A stretch of DNA of 64,000 bases from Corynebacterium sp. 122RC1 (GCF_024580955.1 NZ_JANIKD010000009.1:1-64000), one strand, 5' to 3'; shown: positions 7,854 to 16,232, counted from the stretch's first letter. Made by a program: numbers and translations. Notes: generated from the letters alone by a model not told the origin.

Positions 7854-9308
7854 ATGAACAGCGAAAACAATAACTCTCTCACCCCTTCCACCCCTTCCAA
7901 CCCTTTCAACCCGCACACTGAGCAGATCCCAGCGCAGCCTGAGGACCCGCAACATGCATCCACGGCGGACTTCCAGCAGGTGCGCAACCCATACACTCAC
8001 CCTTCCACCCCTTCCAACCCTTCCAACCTTTCCGCCCCTGAATCCCAGTCTGCTGCGGCGGCGGGGGCGTCGGAACAGCAATGGGAAGGCGCAGTGCCGG
8101 TTCCGGGTCCGGTTGCGGGCGTGAGTGAGGGTGAGGGTTCGCAGCAGGAGCATTCCACGGTGACGCTGCTGGGACCCAGCGAGGAGTTGAATGCTGCGCA
8201 GCAAGCGGCGGCGCCGAAGAAGAGCCGCACTGTGCCGCTGACCGGAGCGATTGCGCTTGCGTTGGTGGCGGCAATCGGTTCGGGCACGCTCACCGGGGTG
8301 TACGCCAGCCGGAACCAGGAGGTGACCTCCACCTCTGCGGTGTTGGAGCAACTGCGCACGCCGGTGTCCAATGAGGGGGCAACCGTAGCAGCGGCTGGGT
8401 CAGTGGAGCAGGTGGCCGCAGCTGTGTTGCCTTCCGTGGTGAGCATTCAGGTGTCCACCCGCACGGGCGTGAGTGAGGGTTCCGGTTCCATCATCTCCGG
8501 CGACGGCTACGTGCTCACCAATAATCACGTTGTGTCCGGTGCCGCTGATGGAGCTGCTCAAGTGGTGGTCACGCTCAACGACGGCCGGGATCTGCTCGCT
8601 GATTTTGTAGCGGGAGATGGCAACACGGACGTTGCGGTGATCAAGATCCGCGATGTTGCAGATCTCCCGGTGATGAGTTTTGGCGATTCCAGCAGCCTGC
8701 AGGTGGGGCAGGAAGTGGTGGCAATTGGTTCGCCGCTCGGGCTTTCCGCAACGGTGACCTCCGGTATCGTGTCCGCGATGAACCGCCCCGTGCGCGCCGG
8801 TGGCTCCAATACCGGTGAGTCCACGCTCATTGACGCGATCCAAACCGATGCCGCAATCAACCCCGGCAACTCTGGCGGCCCGCTGGTGGACATGAACGGC
8901 AACCTTGTGGGAATGAACTCGGTGATTGCCTCGTTGAGCTCCGGTTCGGATTCCTCCGGTTCCATTGGACTCGGTTTTGCAATCCCGGCGAACTTTGCCC
9001 GTCGCGTGGCAGACCAACTGATTGCAACTGGGCAGGTGACCCACCCAATGCTCGGTGTGCAGCTCAACCCGAACTCCAACGTGCGTGGCGCGATGATCAG
9101 TGAGGTCACCCCCGGAGGTCCGAGCGAGGCCGCCGGCCTGCAAGCCGGTGACGTGGTGACCAGGATCAATGACCGCAGCATTGACTCCACGGATGCGCTG
9201 ATCGCCGCTGTGCGCAGCAGTGAATTTGGTCAAGCGGTCACGCTCGTTGTGGAGGATGCAAATGGAGCAAACTCCCGCGAGGTCCAGGTCACGCTCACCG
9301 GAGAATAG
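7854..9308 (+). CDS. Membrane-anchored HtrA/DegP-type serine protease with PDZ
   Basis: A 484-residue protease of the HtrA/PepD type. Residues 1-125 are a low-complexity cytoplasmic tail rich in Pro, Ser, Thr and Ala, with PSTPSNP repeated twice. One membrane helix (about 127-150) follows. The trypsin-like domain has catalytic His225 (TNNHVVS), Asp259 (NTDVAVIKI) and Ser340 (NPGNSGGPLV). A C-terminal PDZ domain (about 390-480) contains 'SEAAGLQAGDVVTRIND'. The catalytic domain faces outside, where it degrades misfolded exported proteins. In mycobacteria PepD is in the MprAB regulon and feeds back on it; the same is likely here given adjacency and the phased repeats upstream. Confidence 0.92.
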   Translation: MNSENNNSLTPSTPSNPFNPHTEQIPAQPEDPQHASTADFQQVRNPYTHPSTPSNPSNLSAPESQSAAAAGASEQQWEGAVPVPGPVAGVSEGEGSQQEHSTVTLLGPSEELNAAQQAAAPKKSRTVPLTGAIALALVAAIGSGTLTGVYASRNQEVTSTSAVLEQLRTPVSNEGATVAAAGSVEQVAAAVLPSVVSIQVSTRTGVSEGSGSIISGDGYVLTNNHVVSGAADGAAQVVVTLNDGRDLLADFVAGDGNTDVAVIKIRDVADLPVMSFGDSSSLQVGQEVVAIGSPLGLSATVTSGIVSAMNRPVRAGGSNTGESTLIDAIQTDAAINPGNSGGPLVDMNGNLVGMNSVIASLSSGSDSSGSIGLGFAIPANFARRVADQLIATGQVTHPMLGVQLNPNSNVRGAMISEVTPGGPSEAAGLQAGDVVTRINDRSIDSTDALIAAVRSSEFGQAVTLVVEDANGANSREVQVTLTGE

Positions 9309-9344
9309 GGCCGTATGAGAAATGGTGCCCAATAAGGCGCTATA

Positions 9345-9481
9345 AAATTCACCTCGGCAGGATTTCCCCCTAAGAACTAGCCCGCGGTACAGGCCCACGG
9401 CTTAGACTGCAAGAAGCTGCGCCTGTACCGGCGGGCACCAACCAAGCACCAACCCCCAACGCATAGAACAGGTACCGCGTA
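9345..9481 (+). promoter_or_regulatory. Promoter and structured leader of mogA
   Basis: A -10-like TATAAAAT at 9345-9352 would start a leader of about 125 nt. Inside it GGTACAGGC (9386-9394) pairs perfectly with GCCTGTACC (9421-9429). Part of the left arm, CGCGGTAC (9383-9390), can instead pair with GTACCGCG (9472-9479), which covers the bases just before the start codon. Two exclusive hairpins, one masking the translation start, suggest a cis-acting RNA switch. It does not match the Moco riboswitch consensus that I know. Confidence 0.4.
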
Positions 9482-10051
9482 ATGAGCCACCCTTTCATCG
9501 GCGCACTTGAAGATTCCATCGAGCCAGACGAGGCATTCTTCCTCGCCTCAGAAGCCGAGGGTGCAGCTCCACCGCCGCGCCGTGCGCTGGTGGTGTTGAT
9601 TAGTGACCACACCATTGGCTCCGGCGAAGATACGGACCGGCTGTGCACTGAGCTGCTCACCGAAGGCGGGTTTGTGGTGGATGGGGTGCTGGCGGTGCAT
9701 AAGTCGCGCTCGAAGATCCGCCAGGCAATTGAAACGGCTGTGGTGGGCGGCGTGGACCTGGTGCTCACCGTGGGCGGCACCGGTGTGGGCCCGCGCGACA
9801 AAACCCCAGAGGCCACCCGGGATGTGTTGGATCAAGACGTCCCCGGCGTTGCCCAAGCGATCCGCGCATCCGGCCTGGCCTGCGGTGCCGTGGACGCCGG
9901 CACTTCCCGCGGCATCTCCGGAATTTCAGGTTCCACCGTGATCATCAACCTTGCGGATTCCCGCGCTGCGATCCGCGACGGCATGGCCACCCTCACCCCG
10001 CTGGTTCACCACCTTATTGACCAACTGCGCAGGGCCGAGGTCCAGGCGTGA
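9482..10051 (+). CDS. mog: Molybdopterin adenylyltransferase-like protein (MogA/MoaB)
   Basis: A 189-residue protein of the MoCF-binding family. After a 35-residue acidic extension comes the core: 'ALVVLISDHTIGSGEDTDRL', 'VDLVLTVGGTGVGPRDKTPEAT' (the conserved GGTG.GPRD motif that binds molybdopterin) and 'RGISGISGSTVIINLADS'. Known members adenylate molybdopterin before metal insertion. The nearby MoeA homologue looks catalytically degenerate, so whether this gene works in cofactor synthesis here is open. Start: ATG at 9482; the Shine-Dalgarno is weak and lies in a potential hairpin. Confidence 0.88.
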   Translation: MSHPFIGALEDSIEPDEAFFLASEAEGAAPPPRRALVVLISDHTIGSGEDTDRLCTELLTEGGFVVDGVLAVHKSRSKIRQAIETAVVGGVDLVLTVGGTGVGPRDKTPEATRDVLDQDVPGVAQAIRASGLACGAVDAGTSRGISGISGSTVIINLADSRAAIRDGMATLTPLVHHLIDQLRRAEVQA

Positions 10052-10061
10052 GGCTACAGGC

Positions 10062-10250
10062 GTGAGCAAACCGCGCAGGAGGGTCAAGCGGCTTTCCGAC
10101 GTCCCCTATGACCGCTCTTGGGATACAGACCCCACCTGGCAGGCCGCAACTGAAGCCACAGCCGCGCCTGAAGTAGAGGTGGAGGGCTCAGAAGAAAGCA
10201 ATGACCTGGAGTTTTACCAGGCGCAGCGCCCGCCCCACTATGGGGAATAA
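10062..10250 (+). CDS. Conserved short hypothetical protein
   Basis: A 62-residue reading frame from GTG 10062, 10 bp after mog. The product starts VSKPRRRVKRLSDVPYDRSW (initiator read as Met), is basic at the N-terminus and acidic later, and ends 'QRPPHYGE'. It runs exactly to a perfect terminator, and its spacing to mog argues for cotranscription. I recognise no domain; similar short proteins lie between mog and mscL in related genomes as far as I recall. Function unknown. Confidence 0.65.
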   Translation: MSKPRRRVKRLSDVPYDRSWDTDPTWQAATEATAAPEVEVEGSEESNDLEFYQAQRPPHYGE

Positions 10251-10252
10251 CA

Positions 10253-10286
10253 ATAATCGCCGTACCCCGAAAGGTACGGCGATTAT
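10253..10286. terminator. Bidirectional terminator between mog unit and mscL
   Basis: A perfect 14-bp inverted repeat, ATAATCGCCGTACC and its complement, encloses a 6-nt loop. Its AT-rich outer ends let it work in both directions, for the mog unit (plus) and mscL (minus). Confidence 0.85.
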
Positions 10287-10315
10287 GCGTTTCCAGCGCA
10301 ATGATGCGCGAAGGA

Positions 10316-10723
10316 TTACTGCAGCTTGTTCTGCTTGAGAAGGTCGCGGATCTCGGTGAGCAGCTCTGCCTCGATGGAAGCAGGAGCCTCTGGCTCCTCC
10401 TGAACACCCTTGCGGGCAGCCTGCATCTCGTTGAGCTTGTTCATTGGGGCAACCAGGATGAAGTACACAACTGCAGCAACAATGAGGAAGTTGATTGCAG
10501 CGGTGATCACAGCACCGAAGTCCACAAAGGTGGCTGGGTTGCTGGAGATGATGTGGAAGCCCAGGCCGGAAACGTCGGCACCGCCGATGGAGGCGATCAT
10601 CGGGTTGATGATGTAATCGGAGAAAGCGGTCACGATTGCGGTGAACGCGGAGCCGATCACAACGGCTACGGCAAGCTCAACAACGTTGCCGCGGAGGATG
10701 AAGTCTTTGAAACCCTTCAGCAT
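10316..10723 (-). CDS. mscL: Large-conductance mechanosensitive channel MscL
   Basis: A 135-residue MscL. The start MLKGFKDFILRGNVVELAVA is the family signature. Transmembrane helix 1 spans about 14-40 and helix 2 about 68-90 ('AVITAAINFLIVAAVVYFILV'); a charged cytoplasmic C-terminus follows ('EAELLTEIRDLLKQ'). The homopentameric channel opens under membrane tension to release solutes during osmotic downshock. BetP, encoded 10 kb away, handles uptake under hyperosmotic stress. AAAGAAAAGG upstream on the minus strand is the ribosome-binding site. Confidence 0.96.
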   Translation of the reverse strand: MLKGFKDFILRGNVVELAVAVVIGSAFTAIVTAFSDYIINPMIASIGGADVSGLGFHIISSNPATFVDFGAVITAAINFLIVAAVVYFILVAPMNKLNEMQAARKGVQEEPEAPASIEAELLTEIRDLLKQNKLQ

Positions 10724-10765
10724 TGAATAACCTTTTCTTTAAAAAGCGGGGGTTGGTTCGGGTGA

Positions 10766-11404
10766 TCACCTTATAGGACTGTGGTGCTGTTGTGCACGGG
10801 CGCCACTGATCACCACAGCCAAGGGCCGCTCCAAGGCTGCCGAGGCCACCGTGTGTGCAGCATGGGTTTCAAGTGCAATAAGCGCCAACCCCTGTTGCTC
10901 GCTGGAGGCATAAAGTACCACTCCACCTGCGGCAATAACCTCAGAATTGTGGCTAATTACATCTACTGTATCGCCGTGTTGCAACATGCTGGCAAGCTGT
11001 GGATCTGCCAATTTGAGTGGGACGATATTGGTTTCAGGGGCAAATGTGGTGTTGCCCACGTTTCTGGTGGTAAGGCTGGGGTCCATGACATCTTGCGGGG
11101 CCGCGAACATCCCCGATTGACGGTGAGTCACCGAAATCAATCCCGCTACCTGCTCTGTGGAAGTAGCCGCTGATTCCGGCGCCCAAGCGGAAGGCACGGA
11201 GATCACGGCCACGGCTTCCTCCGGGATTACCTGCCCAGGGGAGATCTCCTGGGTGTATTGCACCACCGGGGAACGGGGTTCGTGGCTGCCCAGCAGCGCG
11301 CTGAGCAAGGCGGCGATCACCAAGATGGCGGCCAGCCCGCGGCGAAGATACAGACTGCGGCGATACCCAGGGTGGAGGAGGGAAGAGAGTTGGTCAAGGC
11401 GCAT
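10766..11404 (-). CDS. SAF-domain membrane-anchored protein
   Basis: A 212-residue protein with one N-terminal membrane helix (about 22-40, 'GLAAILVIAALLSALLG') and an exported domain. Residues 45-110 resemble the SAF fold found in CpaB/FlgA-type pilus assembly proteins ('SPGQVIPEEAVAVISVP...GLISVTHRQSGMF'), followed by 'LQHGDTVDVISHN', a motif common in RcpC/CpaB-like proteins. It starts 6 bp after the fthC stop and is cotranscribed with it. No pilus genes are nearby, so its role is unknown. Confidence 0.7.
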   Translation of the reverse strand: MRLDQLSSLLHPGYRRSLYLRRGLAAILVIAALLSALLGSHEPRSPVVQYTQEISPGQVIPEEAVAVISVPSAWAPESAATSTEQVAGLISVTHRQSGMFAAPQDVMDPSLTTRNVGNTTFAPETNIVPLKLADPQLASMLQHGDTVDVISHNSEVIAAGGVVLYASSEQQGLALIALETHAAHTVASAALERPLAVVISGARAQQHHSPIR

Positions 11405-11410
11405 ATGTGT

Positions 11411-11977
11411 TTAGACTGCGCCCGTGCCCCCAACGGTTCCATCGGGGGTGAGTACAAAATCTGCTGCGGCGTCGTGCGGCTGCGCGGGGATGTCTTCACG
11501 CACCTCCTCTGGGTAGAGCAGCACTACGGTTGGGGTGCTTACACCTTCGAGTGCTCGGTCGTAGAAACCGGCTCCGCGGCCGATGCGGGTGCCGTCGGGA
11601 CGCGCACCCATTGCGGGCACTACGATGAGGTCGAGCTCATGCAGCACGCTGCTGTCTCGCTGCGCTTCGGGAGCCGGGATGCCAAAGCGGCCTGGCTTGA
11701 GGCTCTGCGGGCCGGCGTAGGTGCCCCAATGTAGCAGGGAGTGGTCTTGAATGACCGGCAGCCATACGGTGGCGAGTTTACCCAGCGTGGGGAGCAGGAG
11801 CTCGCCGCCAGGTTCGCCGTCTTCGGGGACGTAAGCCGCGATCTGTGTGGCGCCTTGCCGCGCCAGGAGTGCTGTGAGGTGGGTGCAGATGGCGGCGTCG
11901 GCACGCTCTCTTTCCTGCTTGCCGAGTGCCTGCCTGCTGCTTCGTAGAATCTGACGCATCGCTGCTTTGGAGTGCAT
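11411..11977 (-). CDS. fthC: 5-formyltetrahydrofolate cyclo-ligase
   Basis: A 188-residue enzyme that converts 5-formyl-THF to 5,10-methenyl-THF using ATP, in the cytoplasm. The family motifs 'DLIVVPAMGARPDGTRIGRGAGFYDRAL' (C-terminal nucleotide and folate site) and 'RQALGKQERERADAAI' (N-terminal) are visible. The start ATG is 86 bp from divergent galU. The SAF-domain gene follows. Confidence 0.93.
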   Translation of the reverse strand: MHSKAAMRQILRSSRQALGKQERERADAAICTHLTALLARQGATQIAAYVPEDGEPGGELLLPTLGKLATVWLPVIQDHSLLHWGTYAGPQSLKPGRFGIPAPEAQRDSSVLHELDLIVVPAMGARPDGTRIGRGAGFYDRALEGVSTPTVVLLYPEEVREDIPAQPHDAAADFVLTPDGTVGGTGAV

Positions 11978-12063
11978 GGCTCACAATGCTAGTGAAGATT
12001 TGTGCGCCTAAAAACCAGTGGCGCTGCAATTTTCCAGCACTGCGCGGCGGTAGGGTGGGGAGT

Positions 12064-12972
12064 ATGACTGACTTTCTTCGCGCGGTGAAAACGGTGATTG
12101 TTCCCGCGGCGGGCCTGGGCACCAGGTTCCTTCCCGCCACAAAAACCGTGCCCAAGGAGTTGCTCCCCGTGGTGGATACCCCAGGCATTGAGCTGATTGC
12201 CCAGGAGGCGGCTGCTCTTGGTGCAACCCGTCTGGCAATCATCACTGCGCCGAACAAACAGGAAGTGTTGGAACACTTCAAGCCCTGCCCTGAGCTGGAG
12301 GAAACCCTTGCCAGCCGAGGGAAAGAGGAGCAGTTGCGCAAGGTTCGCCGGGCGGGGTCGCTGATTTCCCCCGTTGCTGTGGAGCAGGAAAAGCCCCTCG
12401 GTTTGGGGCACGCGGTGGGCCTCGCGGAGGCCGTGCTGGATGAGGATGAAGACGTTGTAGCAGTAATGCTTCCCGACGACCTGGTGCTGCCCACCGGAGT
12501 CCTAGAAAAGATGCTGGAAGTGCGCAATGAGCTGGGCGGATCCGTGCTCTGCGCCTTTGACGTGCCGGAGGATGAGACGTACAACTACGGCGTGTTTGAC
12601 ATTGAAGAAGCGGATTACCAAGGCCCGCACCATGTGAAGAAGGTGCGCGGGATGGTGGAAAAGCCCAGCGTGGAGGACGCTCCATCAACGTTCGTGGCCA
12701 CCGGGCGCTACCTGCTGGACCGCGCCATCTTTGATGCGCTGCGCCGGATCACTCCGGGTGCCGGTGGGGAACTGCAGCTCACTGACGCGATCTCCCTGCT
12801 CATCGAGCAAGGTCACCCCGTGCACATCGTGGTTCATGAGGGCAAGCGCCATGACCTGGGCAATCCCGGCGGATACATTCCGGCGGTGGTGGACTTTGGC
12901 CTGGCGGACCCCGTGTACGGGCCACATCTGAAAAAGGTTCTGCGCGCGATTCTGGAAGAGCACGGCGCGTAA
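12064..12972 (+). CDS. galU: UTP-glucose-1-phosphate uridylyltransferase
   Basis: A 302-residue GalU making UDP-glucose for trehalose, glycogen and cell-wall glycans. The N-terminal nucleotide-binding loop 'VIVPAAGLGTRFLPATKTVPKELLPV' and the later 'VEKPSVEDAPSTFVATGRYLL' and 'GELQLTDAISLL' motifs are diagnostic. Start ATG 12064; an in-frame upstream ATG would overlap fthC and add 46 residues unlike the family. It heads galU-glp-rimJ-glpR on the plus strand, the conserved actinobacterial neighbourhood of the gephyrin-like Glp. Confidence 0.95.
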   Translation: MTDFLRAVKTVIVPAAGLGTRFLPATKTVPKELLPVVDTPGIELIAQEAAALGATRLAIITAPNKQEVLEHFKPCPELEETLASRGKEEQLRKVRRAGSLISPVAVEQEKPLGLGHAVGLAEAVLDEDEDVVAVMLPDDLVLPTGVLEKMLEVRNELGGSVLCAFDVPEDETYNYGVFDIEEADYQGPHHVKKVRGMVEKPSVEDAPSTFVATGRYLLDRAIFDALRRITPGAGGELQLTDAISLLIEQGHPVHIVVHEGKRHDLGNPGGYIPAVVDFGLADPVYGPHLKKVLRAILEEHGA

Positions 12973-13087
12973 AGGCGCCGGAAGCCATTTGCGGTGAGGG
13001 TGGTGACGCCGGAAGAAGAGCGGCTGTTTCCACATCACCCCTGCTAGGCTCCACAGGAGATCCCAACACCAAGATTGGAGGCTTCAG

Positions 13088-14353
13088 GTGCGCTCGGTTG
13101 AGCAACAACTCGCACTGGTCACTCAGGCGGCGATTGCCCCTGAGCCAGTTCGCATTGCTATCGCAGAAGCACTCGGCCTGATGTGCGCTGAGGAAGTGCA
13201 GGCCACACGCCCCCTGCCTGGTTTTGACCAGGCGGTGATTGATGGCTACGCCGTGCGCGCTGTAGATATTGGTGGGGAACGTGGGCTCGGTCAGCCACAT
13301 GATGAGCCGATCGCACAGATGGAGGCCTCCCTGCCGGTGGTCGGCGAGGTTTCCGCGGGTTCTCAGCGCCCCCTGCGCTTGCAGCCGAAGCAGGCGGTGC
13401 GGGTGCATACTGGCGCACCGATTCCCACATTGGCCGATGCGGTGGTTCCACTCGAATGGACTGACCGCGGCCGCAAACGCATGACCGTGACTCGCCCCGT
13501 GCGCAGCGGTGAGTTTGTGCGCCGACAGGGTGACGACATTCGCCCCGGCGACGTCGCCGTCAGCAGCGGCGCAATCCTCGGCCCCGCGCACATTGGTCTA
13601 CTCGCGGCTGTCGGGCGTTCCAAAGTGCTGGTGTACCCGCGCCCGCGTATGTCCGTGATCTCGGTGGGGCATGAGCTGGTAGACATCGACCGCGATCCTG
13701 GCCTCGGGCAAATCTTGGACGTCAATTCTTATGCGCTCGCCGCAGCCGGCAGGGATGCGGGTGCCGACGTGCACCGGGTGGGCATCGCAGCAGGGGAGCC
13801 GCGCAGGTTGCGCGAGATTGTGGAATCTCAGTTGCTGCGCAGCGAGATCATTGTGATTTCCGGTGCCGTGGGTGGCTCGGGGTCGGAGGAAATCCGCAGG
13901 GTGCTGGCAGACCTGGGGCAGATCGACACCACCCGTGTGGCCATGCACCCCGGCTCTGTGCAGGGCTTCGGCCTGCTGGGTGAGCAGCAGATCCCGGTGT
14001 TCTTGCTGCCCAGCAACCCTGTTTCTGCGCTCGTGATCTTTGAGGTGTTCATCCGCCCGATGGTGCGGATGTGCCTGGGCAAGCGCAGCCCGCACCGCCG
14101 CACGGTGCGCGCGCGTGCGCTCAACCGGGTGGATTCGCGTGTGGATCGACGCGGGTTTGTGCGCGCTCGGTTGATGCGTGACGCCCAAACCCAGGACTAC
14201 CTGGTGGAGGCACTCGGTGGGGCCAATGGCGCCCCTGCACACCTGCTGGCTGGGCTTTCAGAGGCAAACGCCATGATTCGCATTCCAGAGTCCGCCGCTG
14301 AGGTTCGCCCAGGTGACATCGTGGACGTGATGTTCCTTTCTCAGCAGCAGTAG
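13088..14353 (+). CDS. glp: Gephyrin-like MoeA homologue, probable division protein Glp
   Basis: A 421-residue MoeA/gephyrin-fold protein. N-terminal block 'TRPLPGFDQAVIDGYAVRA' and C-terminal 'LPSNPVSALVIFEVFI' define the family. The catalytic loop normally reading GGxSxGExD is replaced by 'GAVGGSGSEEIRR', and LPGNPVS is LPSNPVS, so molybdotransferase activity is doubtful. In C. glutamicum the equivalent protein (Glp, next to glpR) has been reported to bind FtsZ and a membrane receptor and to act in cell division and polar growth. Gene order galU-glp-rimJ-glpR here supports that assignment. GTG start behind TTGGAGG. Confidence 0.85.
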   Translation: MRSVEQQLALVTQAAIAPEPVRIAIAEALGLMCAEEVQATRPLPGFDQAVIDGYAVRAVDIGGERGLGQPHDEPIAQMEASLPVVGEVSAGSQRPLRLQPKQAVRVHTGAPIPTLADAVVPLEWTDRGRKRMTVTRPVRSGEFVRRQGDDIRPGDVAVSSGAILGPAHIGLLAAVGRSKVLVYPRPRMSVISVGHELVDIDRDPGLGQILDVNSYALAAAGRDAGADVHRVGIAAGEPRRLREIVESQLLRSEIIVISGAVGGSGSEEIRRVLADLGQIDTTRVAMHPGSVQGFGLLGEQQIPVFLLPSNPVSALVIFEVFIRPMVRMCLGKRSPHRRTVRARALNRVDSRVDRRGFVRARLMRDAQTQDYLVEALGGANGAPAHLLAGLSEANAMIRIPESAAEVRPGDIVDVMFLSQQQ

Positions 14354-14364
14354 CTGGTGGTTCG

Positions 14365-15027
14365 GTGTTTCTGGCGAGGCTGTTTGAGCGCTCCATGCCG
14401 GCGGTTGGCGCCCCGCACCCCCGGACTCCCGGCTTCGGCGAGTACACGGAAACGGTGGAAGTGTCCGGGCATAAGGTGCGGCTGCGCCCCCTGGAGGCCA
14501 GGGATGGCGCGGCGTGGCGCATGTTGCGGATCGCAGACCAGCAATACCTGCAACCCGTGGAGCCTACCGTGGAGGGGACGTGGACTCAGGCGCACAGCAG
14601 TAGTGCGTGGCGTGCGCACTACATTCAACTGCGCGAGCTGGGCCACGCAGGGGCGGCAGTGGCTTGCGTCATTGAGGTGGATGGCCAGTTTGCGGGGCAA
14701 GTGACCATTGGCAACATCACCCGTGGGGTGGCCAATGAGGCCTGGATTGGCTACTGGGTGGCCTCGCGCTACACCGGCCGCGGCATTGGGACCATCGCCT
14801 GCGCCCTGGGCACTCGCCATGCTTTTCAGCGCGTGGGTGTGCACAGACTGACTGCAACGCACTTGCCGGAAAACATCGCCTCGGAAAAAATCCTCGAACA
14901 CAATGGGTTCCGCAGGGAAGGATTCCTGCTGCGCAACTTACATATTGATGGTCAGTGGCGGGACCACTATCTCCTGGCCCAAACGGTGGAAGAGTACCAA
15001 GATTGGCTGCGTACTCGGCGCGCCTGA
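14365..15027 (+). CDS. rimJ: GNAT acetyltransferase, RimJ/RimL type
   Basis: A 220-residue GNAT protein. The acetyl-CoA site is 'GYWVASRYTGRGIGTIACAL' (about 130-149), followed by 'HRLTATHLPENIASEKILEHNGFRREG', typical of RimJ-type N-terminal acetylases. The GTG start is 11 bp after glp, in the same operon. RimJ acetylates ribosomal protein S5 in E. coli; the substrate here is not known, and conserved linkage to glp and glpR hints at a division-related target. Confidence 0.85.
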   Translation: MFLARLFERSMPAVGAPHPRTPGFGEYTETVEVSGHKVRLRPLEARDGAAWRMLRIADQQYLQPVEPTVEGTWTQAHSSSAWRAHYIQLRELGHAGAAVACVIEVDGQFAGQVTIGNITRGVANEAWIGYWVASRYTGRGIGTIACALGTRHAFQRVGVHRLTATHLPENIASEKILEHNGFRREGFLLRNLHIDGQWRDHYLLAQTVEEYQDWLRTRRA

Positions 15028-15072
15028 ACTCTCCCGGCTTACCCCGGCAATAGGGTAGTGGGGATAGAAGTG

Positions 15073-15092
15073 GCGCTGGCCTATGCCAGCGC
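15073..15092. other. Perfect hairpin between rimJ and glpR
   Basis: GCGCTGGC-CTAT-GCCAGCGC is an 8-bp perfect stem with a 4-nt loop in the 105-bp gap before glpR. No T run follows, so it is not a standard terminator; it may modulate readthrough or mRNA stability inside the operon. Confidence 0.5.
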
Positions 15093-15132
15093 AAAACGCT
15101 GTGATTTGAAGGTGTAGAAGGGCAGTGAGCTG

Positions 15133-16158
15133 GTGTCTGGAACTCTAGCGATCGTACTGATCATCCTGGTGTGGCTGTTCGTGCTGGCGCCTTGGCTGCT
15201 GCGTGGGCAAAAGCCAATCCGCAAAGCTGGAGAGGCCTTTGATGAGACCCGCGTGGTTTACACGGGTGGTTCCGAAGAGCTTCCAATGAAGCGCCGCCCC
15301 AACCTCAAGGCCGGTGACGTGCACCTTTCCGCCTCTGAACTCGAGGCTCACGAAGATGCAGAAGCCGCAAATGCCCCTGGGGATGCTGAGGTGTCTGAGG
15401 ATGAGGTGTTGGTGGAAGACACCGTGGTACTGCCCAAGGTTGCAGATGAAGAGCACGAGCGCACGGATGCGGAAACCTCACCGCGAGTGTGGGTGGATGA
15501 GGACGGCACCTACGAGTTCAACGACGCCTACACCGCCGCCGCTGATTTCCTTCACCCAGCCGCGAAGGACCCGCAGGACCTTAGTGAATCCGCAGCTCAC
15601 CAGGACGATGACGCGGCAGATTCCGCGGAGCTTACCGAAGAGGACATTGAGTTCGCCGAGTCCCGCCGTGGGCGCGGCGGCTATGATCCGATCGCTGACG
15701 ACGCCCACAGCGCCGATCGTTTCCAGCGCCGGCGGAGGACTCTCGGTGGCTTCGCGGCACTGATTGTGCTCACCGTGATCGCCGCTGTGATCTTGGGCGG
15801 CTGGGCCTGGGCGGGCGTCGGCACTGCTGTGCTGCTGGGTGCGGTGTACCTGCTGGCTCTGCGAAGCCAGGTGCGTGCGGAAGAAGAGCTGCGTAAGCGT
15901 CGGGTGCGTCAGTTGCGCCGTGCCCGCCTTGGTGTGCGAAGCGCGAACGATGACTTGTTGGGCATTCCGCAGCGCCTGCGACACCCTGGTGCCGTGGTGC
16001 TGGAAATTGATGATGAGAGCCCCGATTTTGTGGATCTGGACGAGCTCACCATGGATTCGGTATTGCCGCCCGTGGGACCTGCTTCCTCTACCGAAGAGGG
16101 GCCGCGCGGTGCTGCAGCGGGGACGGACGCCGACGTGTCCCATCTGCGCGTAAGCTAA
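15133..16158 (+). CDS. glpR: GlpR/SepX-type division membrane protein
   Basis: A 341-residue protein with a membrane helix at the very N-terminus (about 4-22, 'LAIVLIILVWLFVLAPWLL'), then 'TRVVYTGG', a long acidic cytoplasmic linker (about 50-180), two further membrane segments (about 198-240), and an arginine-rich plus acidic tail. This layout matches the GlpR receptor of C. glutamicum and SepX of Streptomyces, both conserved near galU and the moeA-like gene. GlpR anchors Glp to the membrane at the divisome. GTG start; the N-terminal helix needs this start. Confidence 0.85.
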   Translation: MSGTLAIVLIILVWLFVLAPWLLRGQKPIRKAGEAFDETRVVYTGGSEELPMKRRPNLKAGDVHLSASELEAHEDAEAANAPGDAEVSEDEVLVEDTVVLPKVADEEHERTDAETSPRVWVDEDGTYEFNDAYTAAADFLHPAAKDPQDLSESAAHQDDDAADSAELTEEDIEFAESRRGRGGYDPIADDAHSADRFQRRRRTLGGFAALIVLTVIAAVILGGWAWAGVGTAVLLGAVYLLALRSQVRAEEELRKRRVRQLRRARLGVRSANDDLLGIPQRLRHPGAVVLEIDDESPDFVDLDELTMDSVLPPVGPASSTEEGPRGAAAGTDADVSHLRVS

Positions 16159-16184
16159 GGTGCGGCTAACGCCCCATCGCTGGC

Positions 16185-16232
16185 ACCGGAATTGGAACCG
16201 GAATCGGATTCGGATTCGGATTTGGGTTAGGG
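16185..16232. repeat. Hexanucleotide tandem array (NNYGGA)
   Basis: Eight consecutive 6-bp units: ACCGGA, ATTGGA, ACCGGA, ATCGGA, TTCGGA, TTCGGA, TTTGGG, TTAGGG. A second degenerate repeat of the GGTGCGGGA type follows at about 16270-16300. Both lie in the 153-bp gap between glpR and the DoxX gene. Minus-strand reading gives Pro-Asn/Pro-Val runs but no credible gene. Confidence 0.8.
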
